In this document: piece after piece, positions 17,881-28,162 of the stretch
Position numbering within the stretch: position 1 is the first letter of the stretch
Layout of the letters: every line of letters begins with the position of its first letter
From: Hyphomicrobiales bacterium
Lineage (GTDB): Bacteria > Pseudomonadota > Alphaproteobacteria > Rhizobiales > Rhizobiaceae
Assembly (NCBI GenBank): GCA_002400845.2
Contig: NVRK02000007.1
Span: 1 to 64,000, forward strand
Length of the DNA: 64,000 nt
Direction: 5' to 3'
Program-made: the position numbers and the translations under genes
Notes under the pieces: generated by a model
Told to the model about the DNA's origin: nothing
Seen by the model: only the letters and a program-made list of their open reading frames with translations
Database searches by the model: none

Positions 17881-18843
17881 CTATTTAACCTCTGCCGTAA
17901 GCTCGTCTAATATTTTTTGCATGTCGTCTTCACCAGTGCTGGTATCAGAAATTGTAGCATCATCGGCCAATACTTTTTCCAAATCAATTTCAGCAGCGCT
18001 TTTTTGCGATGCGCTTTTTTGAATTAAGTTTAGTTCCTTAATTTTATCAAATATAGGAACATCAGCAACGCTAGTTCCCTCTACATCAGCAATTTCTTCT
18101 GCCGTTTTTTCTGCTCGAAACGTACTCTTCAATTCAGATGTAGTATCTTTCATAACATTATTTGCTGCTTTAGATGTTTTAGTCGCTGTTTCTATAACTG
18201 ATTTTTGTGCAGAGTTCGCAACAGATACGCTGGCATCACCAATAGTGCTGACAGTGCCTTTAGCAGCCGCTGCAACATTGCTAGAAACACTTGTTGCCGC
18301 GCCAGCTGTATTGACAGCAGAGCCAGTAACAGCTGCAATTGCACCTGCGCCAATAGCCTTTAAGCCAGAAGTAGAGTTTTTTCCAACTTTGCTCGCAACA
18401 TTAGCGCCATTAGCTACAGCAGAAAATGCTTTAGGGGGATTTTCAACAGAGCGTTCTTTTAACTCAGAATTAATTTGCGTTGTCTTTTGCGTTGTTCGTT
18501 CAATGGTAGTCTTGGCAATATTTCCAGTTTTTGGTACCTGAACTGGTGTAACTCTAGAAATATTACTTTCTATAAGTACATCTGAATTGCCACCGATTAA
18601 AATTAAATGTTCCACATTATCACGTCTTACCAAGACTAGACGTCTTTTATCATCAACAATCGCGGCATCAGTAACAGCCAATCTGGGTTGACGATTTTTA
18701 GCTATTCTAGAAACATTGTTGCCAAACACAACTCGTATCAACCAAACCACAAGCAATAAAACAATAAGCAAAACTGCAAAAATTATTGCAAGTTGCACAC
18801 CATCATTCAAATTCGTCCCAAAAATATCATTCACTAAGTTCAT
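17881..18843 (-). CDS. FliO-like membrane protein with Ala-rich tail
   Basis: From the ATG at 18843 (the track uses a TTG five codons earlier) the protein has about 320 residues. A membrane helix, LAIIFAVLLIVLLLVVWLI, lies near the N-terminus. It is followed by a short domain, RLAVTDAAIVDDKRRLVLVRRDNVEHLILIGG, that matches the cytoplasmic FliO/YqiK-type pattern (LxLVRRDxVEHLILIGG). The remaining 200 residues are rich in Ala, Thr, Ser and Val, probably disordered, and end with an acidic stretch. FliO helps assemble the flagellar export gate, but no other flagellar gene lies nearby, so a general membrane role is equally possible. The gene is convergent with mfd and divergent from cckA. Confidence 0.65.
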   Translation of the reverse strand: MNLVNDIFGTNLNDGVQLAIIFAVLLIVLLLVVWLIRVVFGNNVSRIAKNRQPRLAVTDAAIVDDKRRLVLVRRDNVEHLILIGGNSDVLIESNISRVTPVQVPKTGNIAKTTIERTTQKTTQINSELKERSVENPPKAFSAVANGANVASKVGKNSTSGLKAIGAGAIAAVTGSAVNTAGAATSVSSNVAAAAKGTVSTIGDASVSVANSAQKSVIETATKTSKAANNVMKDTTSELKSTFRAEKTAEEIADVEGTSVADVPIFDKIKELNLIQKSASQKSAAEIDLEKVLADDATISDTSTGEDDMQKILDELTAEVK

Positions 18844-19062
18844 AATAGACCCCAACAATCTTAAAAACTATACATCCCACACCCTCCAATAAATCATATT
18901 GTGTTTATGTCAAATGCAACCAATTGATAGTTTTGTACCATTTATGCCTATAATCACTAAAAATGACGGGTTATTATACAGTTTAGGGTTTTCTGTTAGG
19001 CCCATTTATGATTCATACTGAGTAAAGAATTTTTAGATTCGTTAATTGCAAACGGTGATACA

Positions 19063-21777
19063 TTGACCAATAAAATTAATATAGATAATTTAAGCGATGA
19101 CGAATTAGATAAATTAGCACCGTCTAAAGTTAAGTCGAAAACCAACAACGATGGCATCAACAGTAGTAAGACTGTTAAACATGGGACTAAGAGCATTCAA
19201 AACAATTCAAAAAATGATCCTGATTTGAATACCCCATTAATCGATCAGCCTTCAGATTCTAATGGCAAGATCATATTCTTTTTGCTTGCATTACTTTTAA
19301 TATCCCTTGCAGCGCAATTTGGATATCTAAGCCACAATCAACTATCTCAGCCCATCACACTTGCGATTATGGGTGCTTTAGCTGGTGTGGGTGTTTTTTG
19401 TCTTCTTGCATTTTTGTTTGGCTTTTTGAAATTAACCTCAAAAAAGAGATCTGATGATTTCTCAAACCATTTAGTAAATGGAATGGATTCTGGCGTTTTA
19501 GTGACAGATACAAACAACAAAATCATCTACGCCAATAGAGCATATGGTAATATAACAGGCAGTACATCTGACTTAGATACAGCAAGCATTGAAGCTGTTT
19601 TTTCTAAAAACAGTTCTGCATCAGAAGTTATCTATCGCATTTCTAATAAAGCTAAATCTGGTGAACCTGCTTCAGGAGAATTTAGATTACCCTCTGGTAT
19701 AATTTCTAGCTTCGAAGGTCCACGCTGGTTTCGAATTAGAGCGCGTAATATGAAAAGCTCAATAGACCAAAATGGCCTAACCGTTTGGCAGTTATCTGAC
19801 ATAACGCACGATCGCCATGAGCAAGAAGTAGCGTTTCAAGAATTACAACATGCCATACATTATTTAGACCACGCACCCGCCGGCTTCTTTTCTAGTGAAG
19901 CAGATGGCACAATTGTTTATCTAAACTCAACGCTTGCAGATTGGTTAGGCATTGATCTTGCTCTGTTTAAACCGGGCACCATTAAGTTAAGCGAATTTGT
20001 TTCTGATAACGGCATTCAATTAATCAATGCCGTTAAACCAACTGACAATAAGTCTAAAACTGCAATCATCGATGTTGACTTCATTCGGGGCGAAAGCGGC
20101 AGAATGCCTGTGCGCCTTTATCATAAAGTTTCTCCAGATACCGATGGCGCACCAGGCGCAACAAGAACACTTGTTATAAACCGCTTAGCAAAAGAAGAAA
20201 CTGACAGTGCATTGTTAGATGCAGAACTGCGCTTTACAAGGTTCTTTAACAATACACCGATTTCCATTGCTTCTATATCGCAAGATGGCAAAACAGTTCG
20301 TACCAATGCGCCTTTCATGCGTATGTTTAATGAACAATTGGGCAAAGCAGGCAATGCAGAAGGCATTAGTCTTAAAAATTTAGTGAAAGAAAGCGATCGC
20401 GAAAATGTTGAAAAAGCTTTAAGCGCAGTCATTTCTGGCAACAGCGAACAACACGAAGTAAATGTTGAAATGGCAGGCAGTGATACGCGCTATTTAAAAC
20501 TTTTCCTTAGCCCTGTAATTGATTCGGAAGAAGACACTGCTGAAGGCACAACCACCGAACGCATAGTTGTTTATGTTTTAGAAACGACCGAACAAAAAGC
20601 AATGGAGAAGCAATTTAATCAGGGTCAAAAAATGCAAGCTGTTGGACAACTTGCAGGCGGTATTGCGCATGATTTCAACAATGTATTAACTGCCATAATT
20701 GGCTTTTCAGATTTACTACTCTCTAATCACAGACCGTCGGATCCATCGTTCCAAGACATAATGAACATTAAGCAAAATGCCAATCGTGCCGCCAGTTTGG
20801 TGCGCCAACTATTAGCATTTTCAAGACGTCAAACTTTACGCCCACAAATTTTACAAATGGGTGAAGTAATGTCTGACCTTAGAATGCTACTCGACAGATT
20901 ATTAAGCGGCAAAGCAAATCTAAACATCATTCATGGTAGAGACTTGTGGCCTGTAAAAGCGGACATATCTCAACTTGAGCAAGTGATTGTTAATCTAACA
21001 GTTAATGCACGCGACGCTATGGAAAAGGGTGGTGACCTAACAATCAAAACTTCAAACCTTGCTAAAGAAGATGTTAAAGCTCAATTTGATTATAAAGAAA
21101 TGCCTGCAATTGATTACGTATTGCTTGAAGTGGAAGACCAAGGCACAGGCATGTCACCAGAAGTAATTGCAAAAATATTCGAGCCATTTTTCTCAACCAA
21201 AGATGTTGGCAAGGGAACTGGCCTTGGCCTTTCTACTGTTTATGGCATTATAAAACAAAGTGGTGGATTTATTTATCCAGATTCCGAAGTTGGAGTTGGA
21301 ACAACATTTAGAGTTTTCTTGCCGCGCCATGAAATAACGGATGAAGAAAAATTAGAGCTTTCAACAATTGTCATCAAAAAAGAAAACGCTAAAGACCTAA
21401 CAGGAAGCGCAACAATTCTACTTGTGGAAGATGAGGATGCTGTTAGGGCCTTTGGTGAACGCGCATTAACCTCGCGTGGCTATGAAGTGCATGAAGCAGC
21501 AAGCGGAGTTGAAGCGCTTGAAGTGTTAGAAGAGTTAGGCGATAAAATTGATCTAATCGTATCTGATGTTGTTATGCCCGAGATGGATGGGCCATCTCTT
21601 TTGCGCGAAGTTAGAAAAAGCCATCCAGATCTTAAATTTATATTTGTTTCTGGATACGCAGAAGAAGCATTTGCTAAAAACCTTCCAGAAGAAGAACGCG
21701 AACGCTTTGGCTTCTTAGCAAAACCGTTCTCACTAAAACAATTGGCAACAACTGTTAAAGAGATGCTGGAAGAATAG
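19063..21777 (+). CDS. cckA: Hybrid sensor histidine kinase CckA
   Basis: CckA is the membrane kinase at the top of the CckA-ChpT-CtrA cell-cycle relay. The 904-residue protein has a charged leader, two membrane helices (about 70-90 and 98-122), two or three PAS domains, then the His-phosphotransfer helix GQLAGGIAHDFNNVLTAIIGFSDLLL characteristic of CckA. ATP-binding boxes are NLTVNARDAM, DQGTGM and GKGTGLGLSTVYGI. A C-terminal receiver has its phospho-Asp in LIVSDVVMPEMDG. The start is the TTG at 19063; no in-frame ATG lies near and an in-frame TGA closes the frame just upstream. It runs about 100 residues longer at the N-terminus than the Caulobacter protein, as I recall for rhizobial homologues. 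Confidence 0.92.
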   Translation: MTNKINIDNLSDDELDKLAPSKVKSKTNNDGINSSKTVKHGTKSIQNNSKNDPDLNTPLIDQPSDSNGKIIFFLLALLLISLAAQFGYLSHNQLSQPITLAIMGALAGVGVFCLLAFLFGFLKLTSKKRSDDFSNHLVNGMDSGVLVTDTNNKIIYANRAYGNITGSTSDLDTASIEAVFSKNSSASEVIYRISNKAKSGEPASGEFRLPSGIISSFEGPRWFRIRARNMKSSIDQNGLTVWQLSDITHDRHEQEVAFQELQHAIHYLDHAPAGFFSSEADGTIVYLNSTLADWLGIDLALFKPGTIKLSEFVSDNGIQLINAVKPTDNKSKTAIIDVDFIRGESGRMPVRLYHKVSPDTDGAPGATRTLVINRLAKEETDSALLDAELRFTRFFNNTPISIASISQDGKTVRTNAPFMRMFNEQLGKAGNAEGISLKNLVKESDRENVEKALSAVISGNSEQHEVNVEMAGSDTRYLKLFLSPVIDSEEDTAEGTTTERIVVYVLETTEQKAMEKQFNQGQKMQAVGQLAGGIAHDFNNVLTAIIGFSDLLLSNHRPSDPSFQDIMNIKQNANRAASLVRQLLAFSRRQTLRPQILQMGEVMSDLRMLLDRLLSGKANLNIIHGRDLWPVKADISQLEQVIVNLTVNARDAMEKGGDLTIKTSNLAKEDVKAQFDYKEMPAIDYVLLEVEDQGTGMSPEVIAKIFEPFFSTKDVGKGTGLGLSTVYGIIKQSGGFIYPDSEVGVGTTFRVFLPRHEITDEEKLELSTIVIKKENAKDLTGSATILLVEDEDAVRAFGERALTSRGYEVHEAASGVEALEVLEELGDKIDLIVSDVVMPEMDGPSLLREVRKSHPDLKFIFVSGYAEEAFAKNLPEEERERFGFLAKPFSLKQLATTVKEMLEE

Positions 21778-21851
21778 GGAGCTTGCCCCGCCAATCAATT
21801 TTTCATTGGCAGTTCAATATATGCTCAAAATCTAAAGTTCGGGGTTTAAGT

Positions 21852-22712
21852 TTGAAAGTTTTTAAAACAAAAAAAGAAGTCCTAAAATACAGCAGAAAAT
21901 CCGCGGCAAAGGGTAAGTCAATCGGGCTTGTACCAACCATGGGGTTTTTGCATGATGGTCATATATCATTAGTCAAAATGGCAAAGAAGAAGTCCGACAG
22001 GGTCATTGTTTCAATTTTTGTAAACCCTACGCAATTTGGTGATCCAAGCGATTTAGAAAAGTATCCACGCAATATGGAAGCTGATTTAGCCATGTTAAAA
22101 GCGGCTAAAGTAAATGCTGTTTTTGCGCCTGAAATTGATGAAGTATACGACAAAGAAGCACAAACAATTGTTGAGACGACAAAACTGTCGCGCATAATGA
22201 TGGGTAAAATCAGACCCGGTCACTTTCGCGGTGTTTCAACGATTGTCACTAAACTGTTCAATATATGCCAGCCAGACCTCGCATTTTTTGGTGAAAAAGA
22301 TTACCAACAATTGCAGGTAATTAAACGCATGGTCAAAGATTTAGACATGCCGATTAAAATTGTTGGTGTGCCAACGATGCGCGAAAAAGACGGACTTGCA
22401 ATGTCTTCACGCAATGTACGCTTAACAAAAGCCAATCGAAAGGCCGCTACTGTTTTAAGTAGGTCTCTTTTTGAAGTAGAAAAAATTTGCGCGAACCAAA
22501 ATATGACAACCACAAAATTAGATAAAATTATAAGACAAATTATTTCTAAGGAACCAAAAGCTGAAATTAAAGGCGTAGATATTAAAGACGCTGAAAGCCT
22601 TGGGACAGTTAAAGGCATAGTGAAACAGCCCGTTGTTGCGATGCTTGCAGTGCAATTTGGTGACATCATGCTAATTGACCAAAGGGTTTTCACGCCCAAA
22701 ATTGCTCTATAA
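21852..22712 (+). CDS. panC: Pantothenate synthetase
   Basis: PanC joins pantoate and beta-alanine using ATP, the last step of pantothenate synthesis. I start it at the TTG at 21852 (LKVFKTKKEV), giving 286 residues, the normal size. The track start at 21783 adds 23 residues that do not fit the family. Motifs are LVPTMGFLHDGHISLV (HIGH-type nucleotide site), VSIFVNPTQFG, RPGHFRGVSTIVTKLFNI, FGEKDYQQLQVIKRMV and GLAMSSRNVRL. panB follows in the same direction after about 75 bases, so the two probably form an operon. Confidence 0.95.
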   Translation: MKVFKTKKEVLKYSRKSAAKGKSIGLVPTMGFLHDGHISLVKMAKKKSDRVIVSIFVNPTQFGDPSDLEKYPRNMEADLAMLKAAKVNAVFAPEIDEVYDKEAQTIVETTKLSRIMMGKIRPGHFRGVSTIVTKLFNICQPDLAFFGEKDYQQLQVIKRMVKDLDMPIKIVGVPTMREKDGLAMSSRNVRLTKANRKAATVLSRSLFEVEKICANQNMTTTKLDKIIRQIISKEPKAEIKGVDIKDAESLGTVKGIVKQPVVAMLAVQFGDIMLIDQRVFTPKIAL

Positions 22713-22787
22713 TTTATATTCACCTTATACAAAGCGCATGCTAAAACTATTATTCAATTACAAAGTTATTTTAGAGAGTTGTTCTTC

Positions 22788-23597
22788 ATGAGTGTTCAAA
22801 AACCAATTCGCCGAATTACTGTTCCGCAAATCAGAAATAAAAAAAATAGTGAACCAATTGTTTCGCTAACGTCTTATCACTCTCATACCGCCGCTATTGT
22901 CGATCAATATGCCGATTTTATTTTGGTTGGAGATTCACTTGGCATGGTAATGCATGGCATGGACTCTACGGTTGGCGTACCACTTGAATTAATGATTATG
23001 CATGGCAAAGCGGTTGTTAGAGGCACAAAGCGTTCTTTGATCGTGGTTGATATGCCTTTTGGAAGTTACGAAGAATCTCCAGCGGTAGCCTTTAGAAATG
23101 CCGCACAGATAATGAAAGAAACCCAATGCGGCGCCGTTAAGTTAGAAGGTGGTGTACGCATGGCTGAAACCATTCAGTTTTTAGTAGAACGCGGAATACC
23201 GGTAATGGCGCATATTGGTCTTACACCGCAATCTAGCCATGTAATGGGAGGCTTTAAGACGCAGGGCCGTGACAAGTCTACATGGAAAGCCCATGAGGAC
23301 GATGCAAAAGCTGTAGCCAAAGCAGGCGCCTTTGCTGTTGTGGTCGAGGGCGTGGTTGAACCACTAGCGGATAGAATTACAAAAAAGATAGACATTCCAA
23401 CCATCGGGATTGGCGCTTCGGCTACATGCGACGGCCAAATATTAGTATTGGAAGATATGCTGGGCTTAAACCCATCACCGCCAAAGTTTGTAAAAACCTA
23501 TGGCGACCTTGGTGCTCAGATTGAAAATTCGGTTAAAGCCTATGCTGAGGATGTGAAATCTAGAACATTCCCAACAAAAGACAATGTTTATAAATAA
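22788..23597 (+). CDS. panB: 3-methyl-2-oxobutanoate hydroxymethyltransferase
   Basis: PanB makes ketopantoate from alpha-ketoisovalerate and methylene-tetrahydrofolate. I use the ATG at 22788 ([20 protein letters not shown]), which gives about 269 residues. Family motifs are [60 protein letters not shown] and [23 protein letters not shown]. It is downstream of panC and followed by a strong hairpin. Confidence 0.96.
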   Translation: MSVQKPIRRITVPQIRNKKNSEPIVSLTSYHSHTAAIVDQYADFILVGDSLGMVMHGMDSTVGVPLELMIMHGKAVVRGTKRSLIVVDMPFGSYEESPAVAFRNAAQIMKETQCGAVKLEGGVRMAETIQFLVERGIPVMAHIGLTPQSSHVMGGFKTQGRDKSTWKAHEDDAKAVAKAGAFAVVVEGVVEPLADRITKKIDIPTIGIGASATCDGQILVLEDMLGLNPSPPKFVKTYGDLGAQIENSVKAYAEDVKSRTFPTKDNVYK

Positions 23598-23603
23598 TAA
23601 AAA

Positions 23604-23639
23604 AAAGCACTCCCTTACAACGTGGCAAAGGAGTGCTTT
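23604..23639. terminator. Bidirectional hairpin terminator between panB and DUF1127 gene
   Basis: AAAGCACTCC pairs perfectly with GGAGTGCTTT. On the minus strand the stem is followed by a long T run, ideal for ending the DUF1127 transcript. On the plus strand only TTTA follows, so panB termination here may be weaker. Confidence 0.8.
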
Positions 23640-23699
23640 AGTCGCCAGCGATATGGGGACGTAATCGCTGACAAAAAGTATCAATTTATATTTGATTTA

Positions 23700-23846
23700 T
23701 TATTTTAAAGATTTGTTCTCTTGAACATATTTGTTACCAACGCGATGCAAACCAAGATCAATAAGCTGATGAGCAGACAATGAATTTAATTGTTTTGTCG
23801 TTTTACGCGTTACTTGCCAATCACGAATTGTTCTAAAAACATTCAT
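23700..23846 (-). CDS. DUF1127 family small protein
   Basis: This 48-residue ORF is too short for the track. Translation gives MNVFRTIRDWQVTRKTTKQL, then NSLSAHQLIDLGLHRVGNKY. The pattern R-x-W, then LSxxxLxDLGLxR, is the DUF1127 signature. GGAG lies seven bases before the ATG. Proteins of this family in alphaproteobacteria have been tied to RNA metabolism and to phosphate and carbon control, but the role of this copy is unknown. The hairpin at 23604 followed by a T run on this strand is its likely terminator. Confidence 0.82.
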   Translation of the reverse strand: MNVFRTIRDWQVTRKTTKQLNSLSAHQLIDLGLHRVGNKYVQENKSLK

Positions 23847-24106
23847 TTACCTGCTCCTATGTTTGGCATACATGTCAAAATGAATACGCCTCTACAAAAT
23901 GTTATTGTTAACTTAGGTGCTTCCTTTGCAGATTTTGAAGATAAAACGAGTGCTAATTTTGCATTAGAGATATGCATTTTTTGCATAATAAATAGCCATA
24001 AACACGTAAAATGCCTAAAAGATGACCATGTAATAATAACTATATAAATTTTGAAACAAAACACTTTTAATTTAGCAATCATGAAACAGTAGTAAAAAGT
24101 GTTGCT

Positions 24107-25501
24107 TTAAGGTTTTGGCATTCTGTTCCAAGCATCCAGTGCAGCAATTTTATAAGCCTCTGCAAGGGTTGGATAATTGAATGTGTTTTCCACAAAATAC
24201 TCTAACGTGCCTTTTAAATTTAGCACAGCTTGACCAATATGAATCAGTTCAGTCGCGCCTTCACCCACAATATGACACCCCAATAGACGTCTCGTTTTAA
24301 GTGAAAACAACATTTTCAACATACCAGAACCAACACCCATAATATGTCCGCGCGAGGTTTCTCTAAATCTAGCTATGCCACATTCATAAGAAATACCGCG
24401 TTCTTTAATTTCTTCTTCGCTCATGCCTATGGTCGACATTTCTGGTACTGAATAAATTCCATACGGAAAATATTTAGGCGGCTTATAAGCTGTTTCATTA
24501 AACGCATGACAAGCCGCAATTCGGCCTTGCTCCATCGACGTCGATGCAAGGCTTGGGAAACCAATTATATCACCTGCGGCATAAATATTTGGGACGTTCG
24601 TTCTAAACGTATTTGGATCAACGCTTATACGTCCTCGATGATCGCATTCAATACCGCATTTATCTAAAGCAAGAGATGGCGTTGCACCCATGCGCCCAGC
24701 CGCAAATAAAACCATATCAGATTTCATATTGCGACCATCTTCCATTTTAACCAGGCAGTTTTTATTTTCATCGACTGTAATGCTTTCCACCTTTTTACCA
24801 AAACGCAATTGCATACCGCGATCACGAAGCTGATGTTTAAAATCATCAATCAGTTCGTTATCGATGAAATCAAGCATGGTGTCACGCGGTTCAACGATGG
24901 TTACATGCACATCAAGCGTATTAAAAATAGTAGCGTATTCAACGCCAATAACACCAGCACCAACCACAATAATTGATTTTGGCAAATGCTTTAATTCCAA
25001 TATCTCATCGCTGTCAACAACCGATATCCCATCAAATGGAATGTTTTCAGGCCTAAAGGGTACTGTTCCAACAGCAATCAAATAATGGTCCGCCGTGAAG
25101 GTATGAACTTCACCTTCTTCACCAGCAACTTCAATTGTATTCTTATCTAAAAAATGAGCTTCACCGCGCAGTGTCGTTACTTGGTTTCGAGCAAATTGAT
25201 GTTCTAATACTTCAATTTCATGGGTTAATGTCATTTGCAATCGGGCGCGTAGATCATCAGCCGTTAAGTCTTGCTTCACACGATAAGAACGACCATAAAA
25301 ACCACGCTCTCGCCAGCCAGACAGATTCAATGCAGTTTCACGTAGGGTTTTAGAGGGAATAGTTCCAGTATGCACAGAAACACCACCAACACGGCGACCA
25401 CGATCAATCACCAATACGTTTTTATTAGATTTAGCAGCTTGAATTGCAGCACGTCGACCAGCTGGCCCACTGCCAATAACAATAAAATCGTAATGTTCCA
25501 T
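24107..25501 (-). CDS. sthA: Soluble pyridine nucleotide transhydrogenase (Si-specific)
   Basis: This flavoprotein moves hydride between NADPH and NAD+. About 464 residues are read from MEHYDFIVIGSGPAGRRAA (ATG at 25501; the track adds five residues). FAD-binding GSGPAG lies at the N-terminus and the NAD(P)-binding GAGVIGVEYATIF in the middle, with the second FAD box NIYAAGDIIG and a C-terminal dimerization domain ending in FNYPTLAEAYKIAALDAWNR. In place of the redox CxxxxC of dihydrolipoamide dehydrogenase it has SVHTGTIPSK, so neither redox Cys is present. That is consistent with a transhydrogenase rather than a disulfide reductase. Confidence 0.93.
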   Translation of the reverse strand: MEHYDFIVIGSGPAGRRAAIQAAKSNKNVLVIDRGRRVGGVSVHTGTIPSKTLRETALNLSGWRERGFYGRSYRVKQDLTADDLRARLQMTLTHEIEVLEHQFARNQVTTLRGEAHFLDKNTIEVAGEEGEVHTFTADHYLIAVGTVPFRPENIPFDGISVVDSDEILELKHLPKSIIVVGAGVIGVEYATIFNTLDVHVTIVEPRDTMLDFIDNELIDDFKHQLRDRGMQLRFGKKVESITVDENKNCLVKMEDGRNMKSDMVLFAAGRMGATPSLALDKCGIECDHRGRISVDPNTFRTNVPNIYAAGDIIGFPSLASTSMEQGRIAACHAFNETAYKPPKYFPYGIYSVPEMSTIGMSEEEIKERGISYECGIARFRETSRGHIMGVGSGMLKMLFSLKTRRLLGCHIVGEGATELIHIGQAVLNLKGTLEYFVENTFNYPTLAEAYKIAALDAWNRMPKP

Positions 25502-25676
25502 ATTTAAAACCCTCAATTAATTCCCAATAAATTGCTCCCAAAAGCAAACTGATTCCCTAACAAATCTATTTAAGTGTCGCCTTACCCAAACACGATTGCA
25601 AGCCTTAGTATGACAAGGTTTCACCAAATATTTTAAAAGATATTCTAAAATATAATTCAACAAATTGAATCAAAAA

Positions 25677-25710
25677 AAGGCCCGAATTGCAGTTTTGCAA
25701 ATCGGGCCTT
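25677..25710 (-). terminator. Rho-independent terminator after glnA
   Basis: AAGGCCCGAATTGCA and TGCAAATCGGGCCTT form a 15-base stem with one mismatch around GTTT. On the minus strand it is followed by a T run. It lies about 30 bases past the glnA stop. Confidence 0.9.
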
Positions 25711-25736
25711 AATTATTAAAACTCTAATATAATTAA

Positions 25737-27146
25737 TTATACAGAGTAATACATATCAAACTCAACAGGGTGAGGCATTGTTTCGTAACGAATAACATCC
25801 TGCATTTTCAATTCGATGTAAGCATCGATTTGGTCTTTATCAAACACACCACCTTCAAGAAGGAATTTGTGATCTTTTTGCAATGATTCAAGCGCTTCAC
25901 GAAGAGAACTACACACAGTAGGAATTTTCTTAAGTTGCGCAGCAGGTAGCTCGTACAAATCTTTATCCATAGGCTGACCAGGATGAATTTTGTTTTTGAT
26001 ACCGTCGATACCAGCCATAAGCATAGCTGCAAAGCCCAAATATGGGTTTTGTGTTGGATCAGGAAAGCGAATTTCAACACGCTTAGACTTTGGTGAAGAA
26101 CCGTGTGGAATACGGCAAGAAGCTGAACGGTTACGAGCTGAGTAAGCTAGTAGAACAGGCGCTTCGTATCCAGGAACCAAACGCTTGTATGAGTTTGTTG
26201 ATGGATTTGTAAAAGCGTTGATAGCTTTAGCGTGCTTAATGATACCACCAATGTAGTACAGGCAGTTTTCAGAAAGACCAGCATATTCGTTACCAGCAAA
26301 AGTTGGTTTGCCATCTGCCCAAATAGACATGTGAACGTGCATACCAGTACCGTTATCACCAAACACTGGCTTCGGCATAAATGTAGCAGTTTTACCATAT
26401 GCGTGCGCAACTTGGTGAACAGCGTATTTATAGATCTGCATTTTGTCGGCGTTGCGTGTCATTGTGTCGAACATTATGCCCAACTCGTGCTGAGCAGATG
26501 CAACTTCATGGTGATGCTTTTCAACTTTAACGCCCATTTCTGTAAGAACAGAAAGCATTTCGCCACGATAATCTTGACCACTGTCTACTGGAGGAACTGG
26601 GAAGTAACCGCCTTTAGTACGTGGGCGGTGGCCCATATTGCCGCCTTCATATTCAGTATTACTGTTAGATGGAAGCTCTGAACAATCTAGTGAGAAACCA
26701 GTGTTGTATGGGTCTGTTGAAAAACGAACGTCATCAAACACGAAAAATTCAGCTTCTGGACCAACAAAAATTGTATCGCCAAGGCCTGTTGATTTCAAAT
26801 AAGCTTCAGCTTTTTTAGAAGTACCACGAGGGTCACGGCTGTAAGGCTCACCTGTTACTGGATCAAGAACATCACAGAAAACTGATAATGTCGCTTGAGC
26901 AAAGAAAGGATCAATGTGAACAGTATCTAGGTCAGGCATCAATGTCATGTCTGATTCATTGATAGCTTTCCAGCCGCCAATTGATGAACCGTCAAACATG
27001 ACGCCATCTTCAAACATCTCTTCGTCAACAATACCAACATCCATAGTTACATGGTGCATTTTGCCGGCTGGGTCAGAGAATCTAACATCTAAAAACTTAA
27101 TGTCTTCTTCTTTAATTCTCTTAATAATATCGGATGCGCTAGTCAT
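25737..27146 (-). CDS. glnA: Glutamine synthetase type I
   Basis: GlnA joins ammonia to glutamate with ATP, the entry point of nitrogen assimilation. It has 469 residues as usual for GS-I. Motifs are [39 protein letters not shown], the ATP-binding [17 protein letters not shown] and [10 protein letters not shown]. The adenylylation loop [14 protein letters not shown] keeps the regulatory Tyr, so control by GlnE is expected. It is directly downstream of glnB on the same strand, the standard glnB-glnA operon of alphaproteobacteria. Confidence 0.98.
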   Translation of the reverse strand: MTSASDIIKRIKEEDIKFLDVRFSDPAGKMHHVTMDVGIVDEEMFEDGVMFDGSSIGGWKAINESDMTLMPDLDTVHIDPFFAQATLSVFCDVLDPVTGEPYSRDPRGTSKKAEAYLKSTGLGDTIFVGPEAEFFVFDDVRFSTDPYNTGFSLDCSELPSNSNTEYEGGNMGHRPRTKGGYFPVPPVDSGQDYRGEMLSVLTEMGVKVEKHHHEVASAQHELGIMFDTMTRNADKMQIYKYAVHQVAHAYGKTATFMPKPVFGDNGTGMHVHMSIWADGKPTFAGNEYAGLSENCLYYIGGIIKHAKAINAFTNPSTNSYKRLVPGYEAPVLLAYSARNRSASCRIPHGSSPKSKRVEIRFPDPTQNPYLGFAAMLMAGIDGIKNKIHPGQPMDKDLYELPAAQLKKIPTVCSSLREALESLQKDHKFLLEGGVFDKDQIDAYIELKMQDVIRYETMPHPVEFDMYYSV

Positions 27147-27250
27147 GGTCTCCCTTTCTCGAAGCTCACCTTAATGTAAGGCTATTTACTTAGACTATTT
27201 AAATTATGGGTTAGGCAACCCGCCATATGCCCGTTCGAATTCTATTTTTA

Positions 27251-28162
<912 letters not shown>

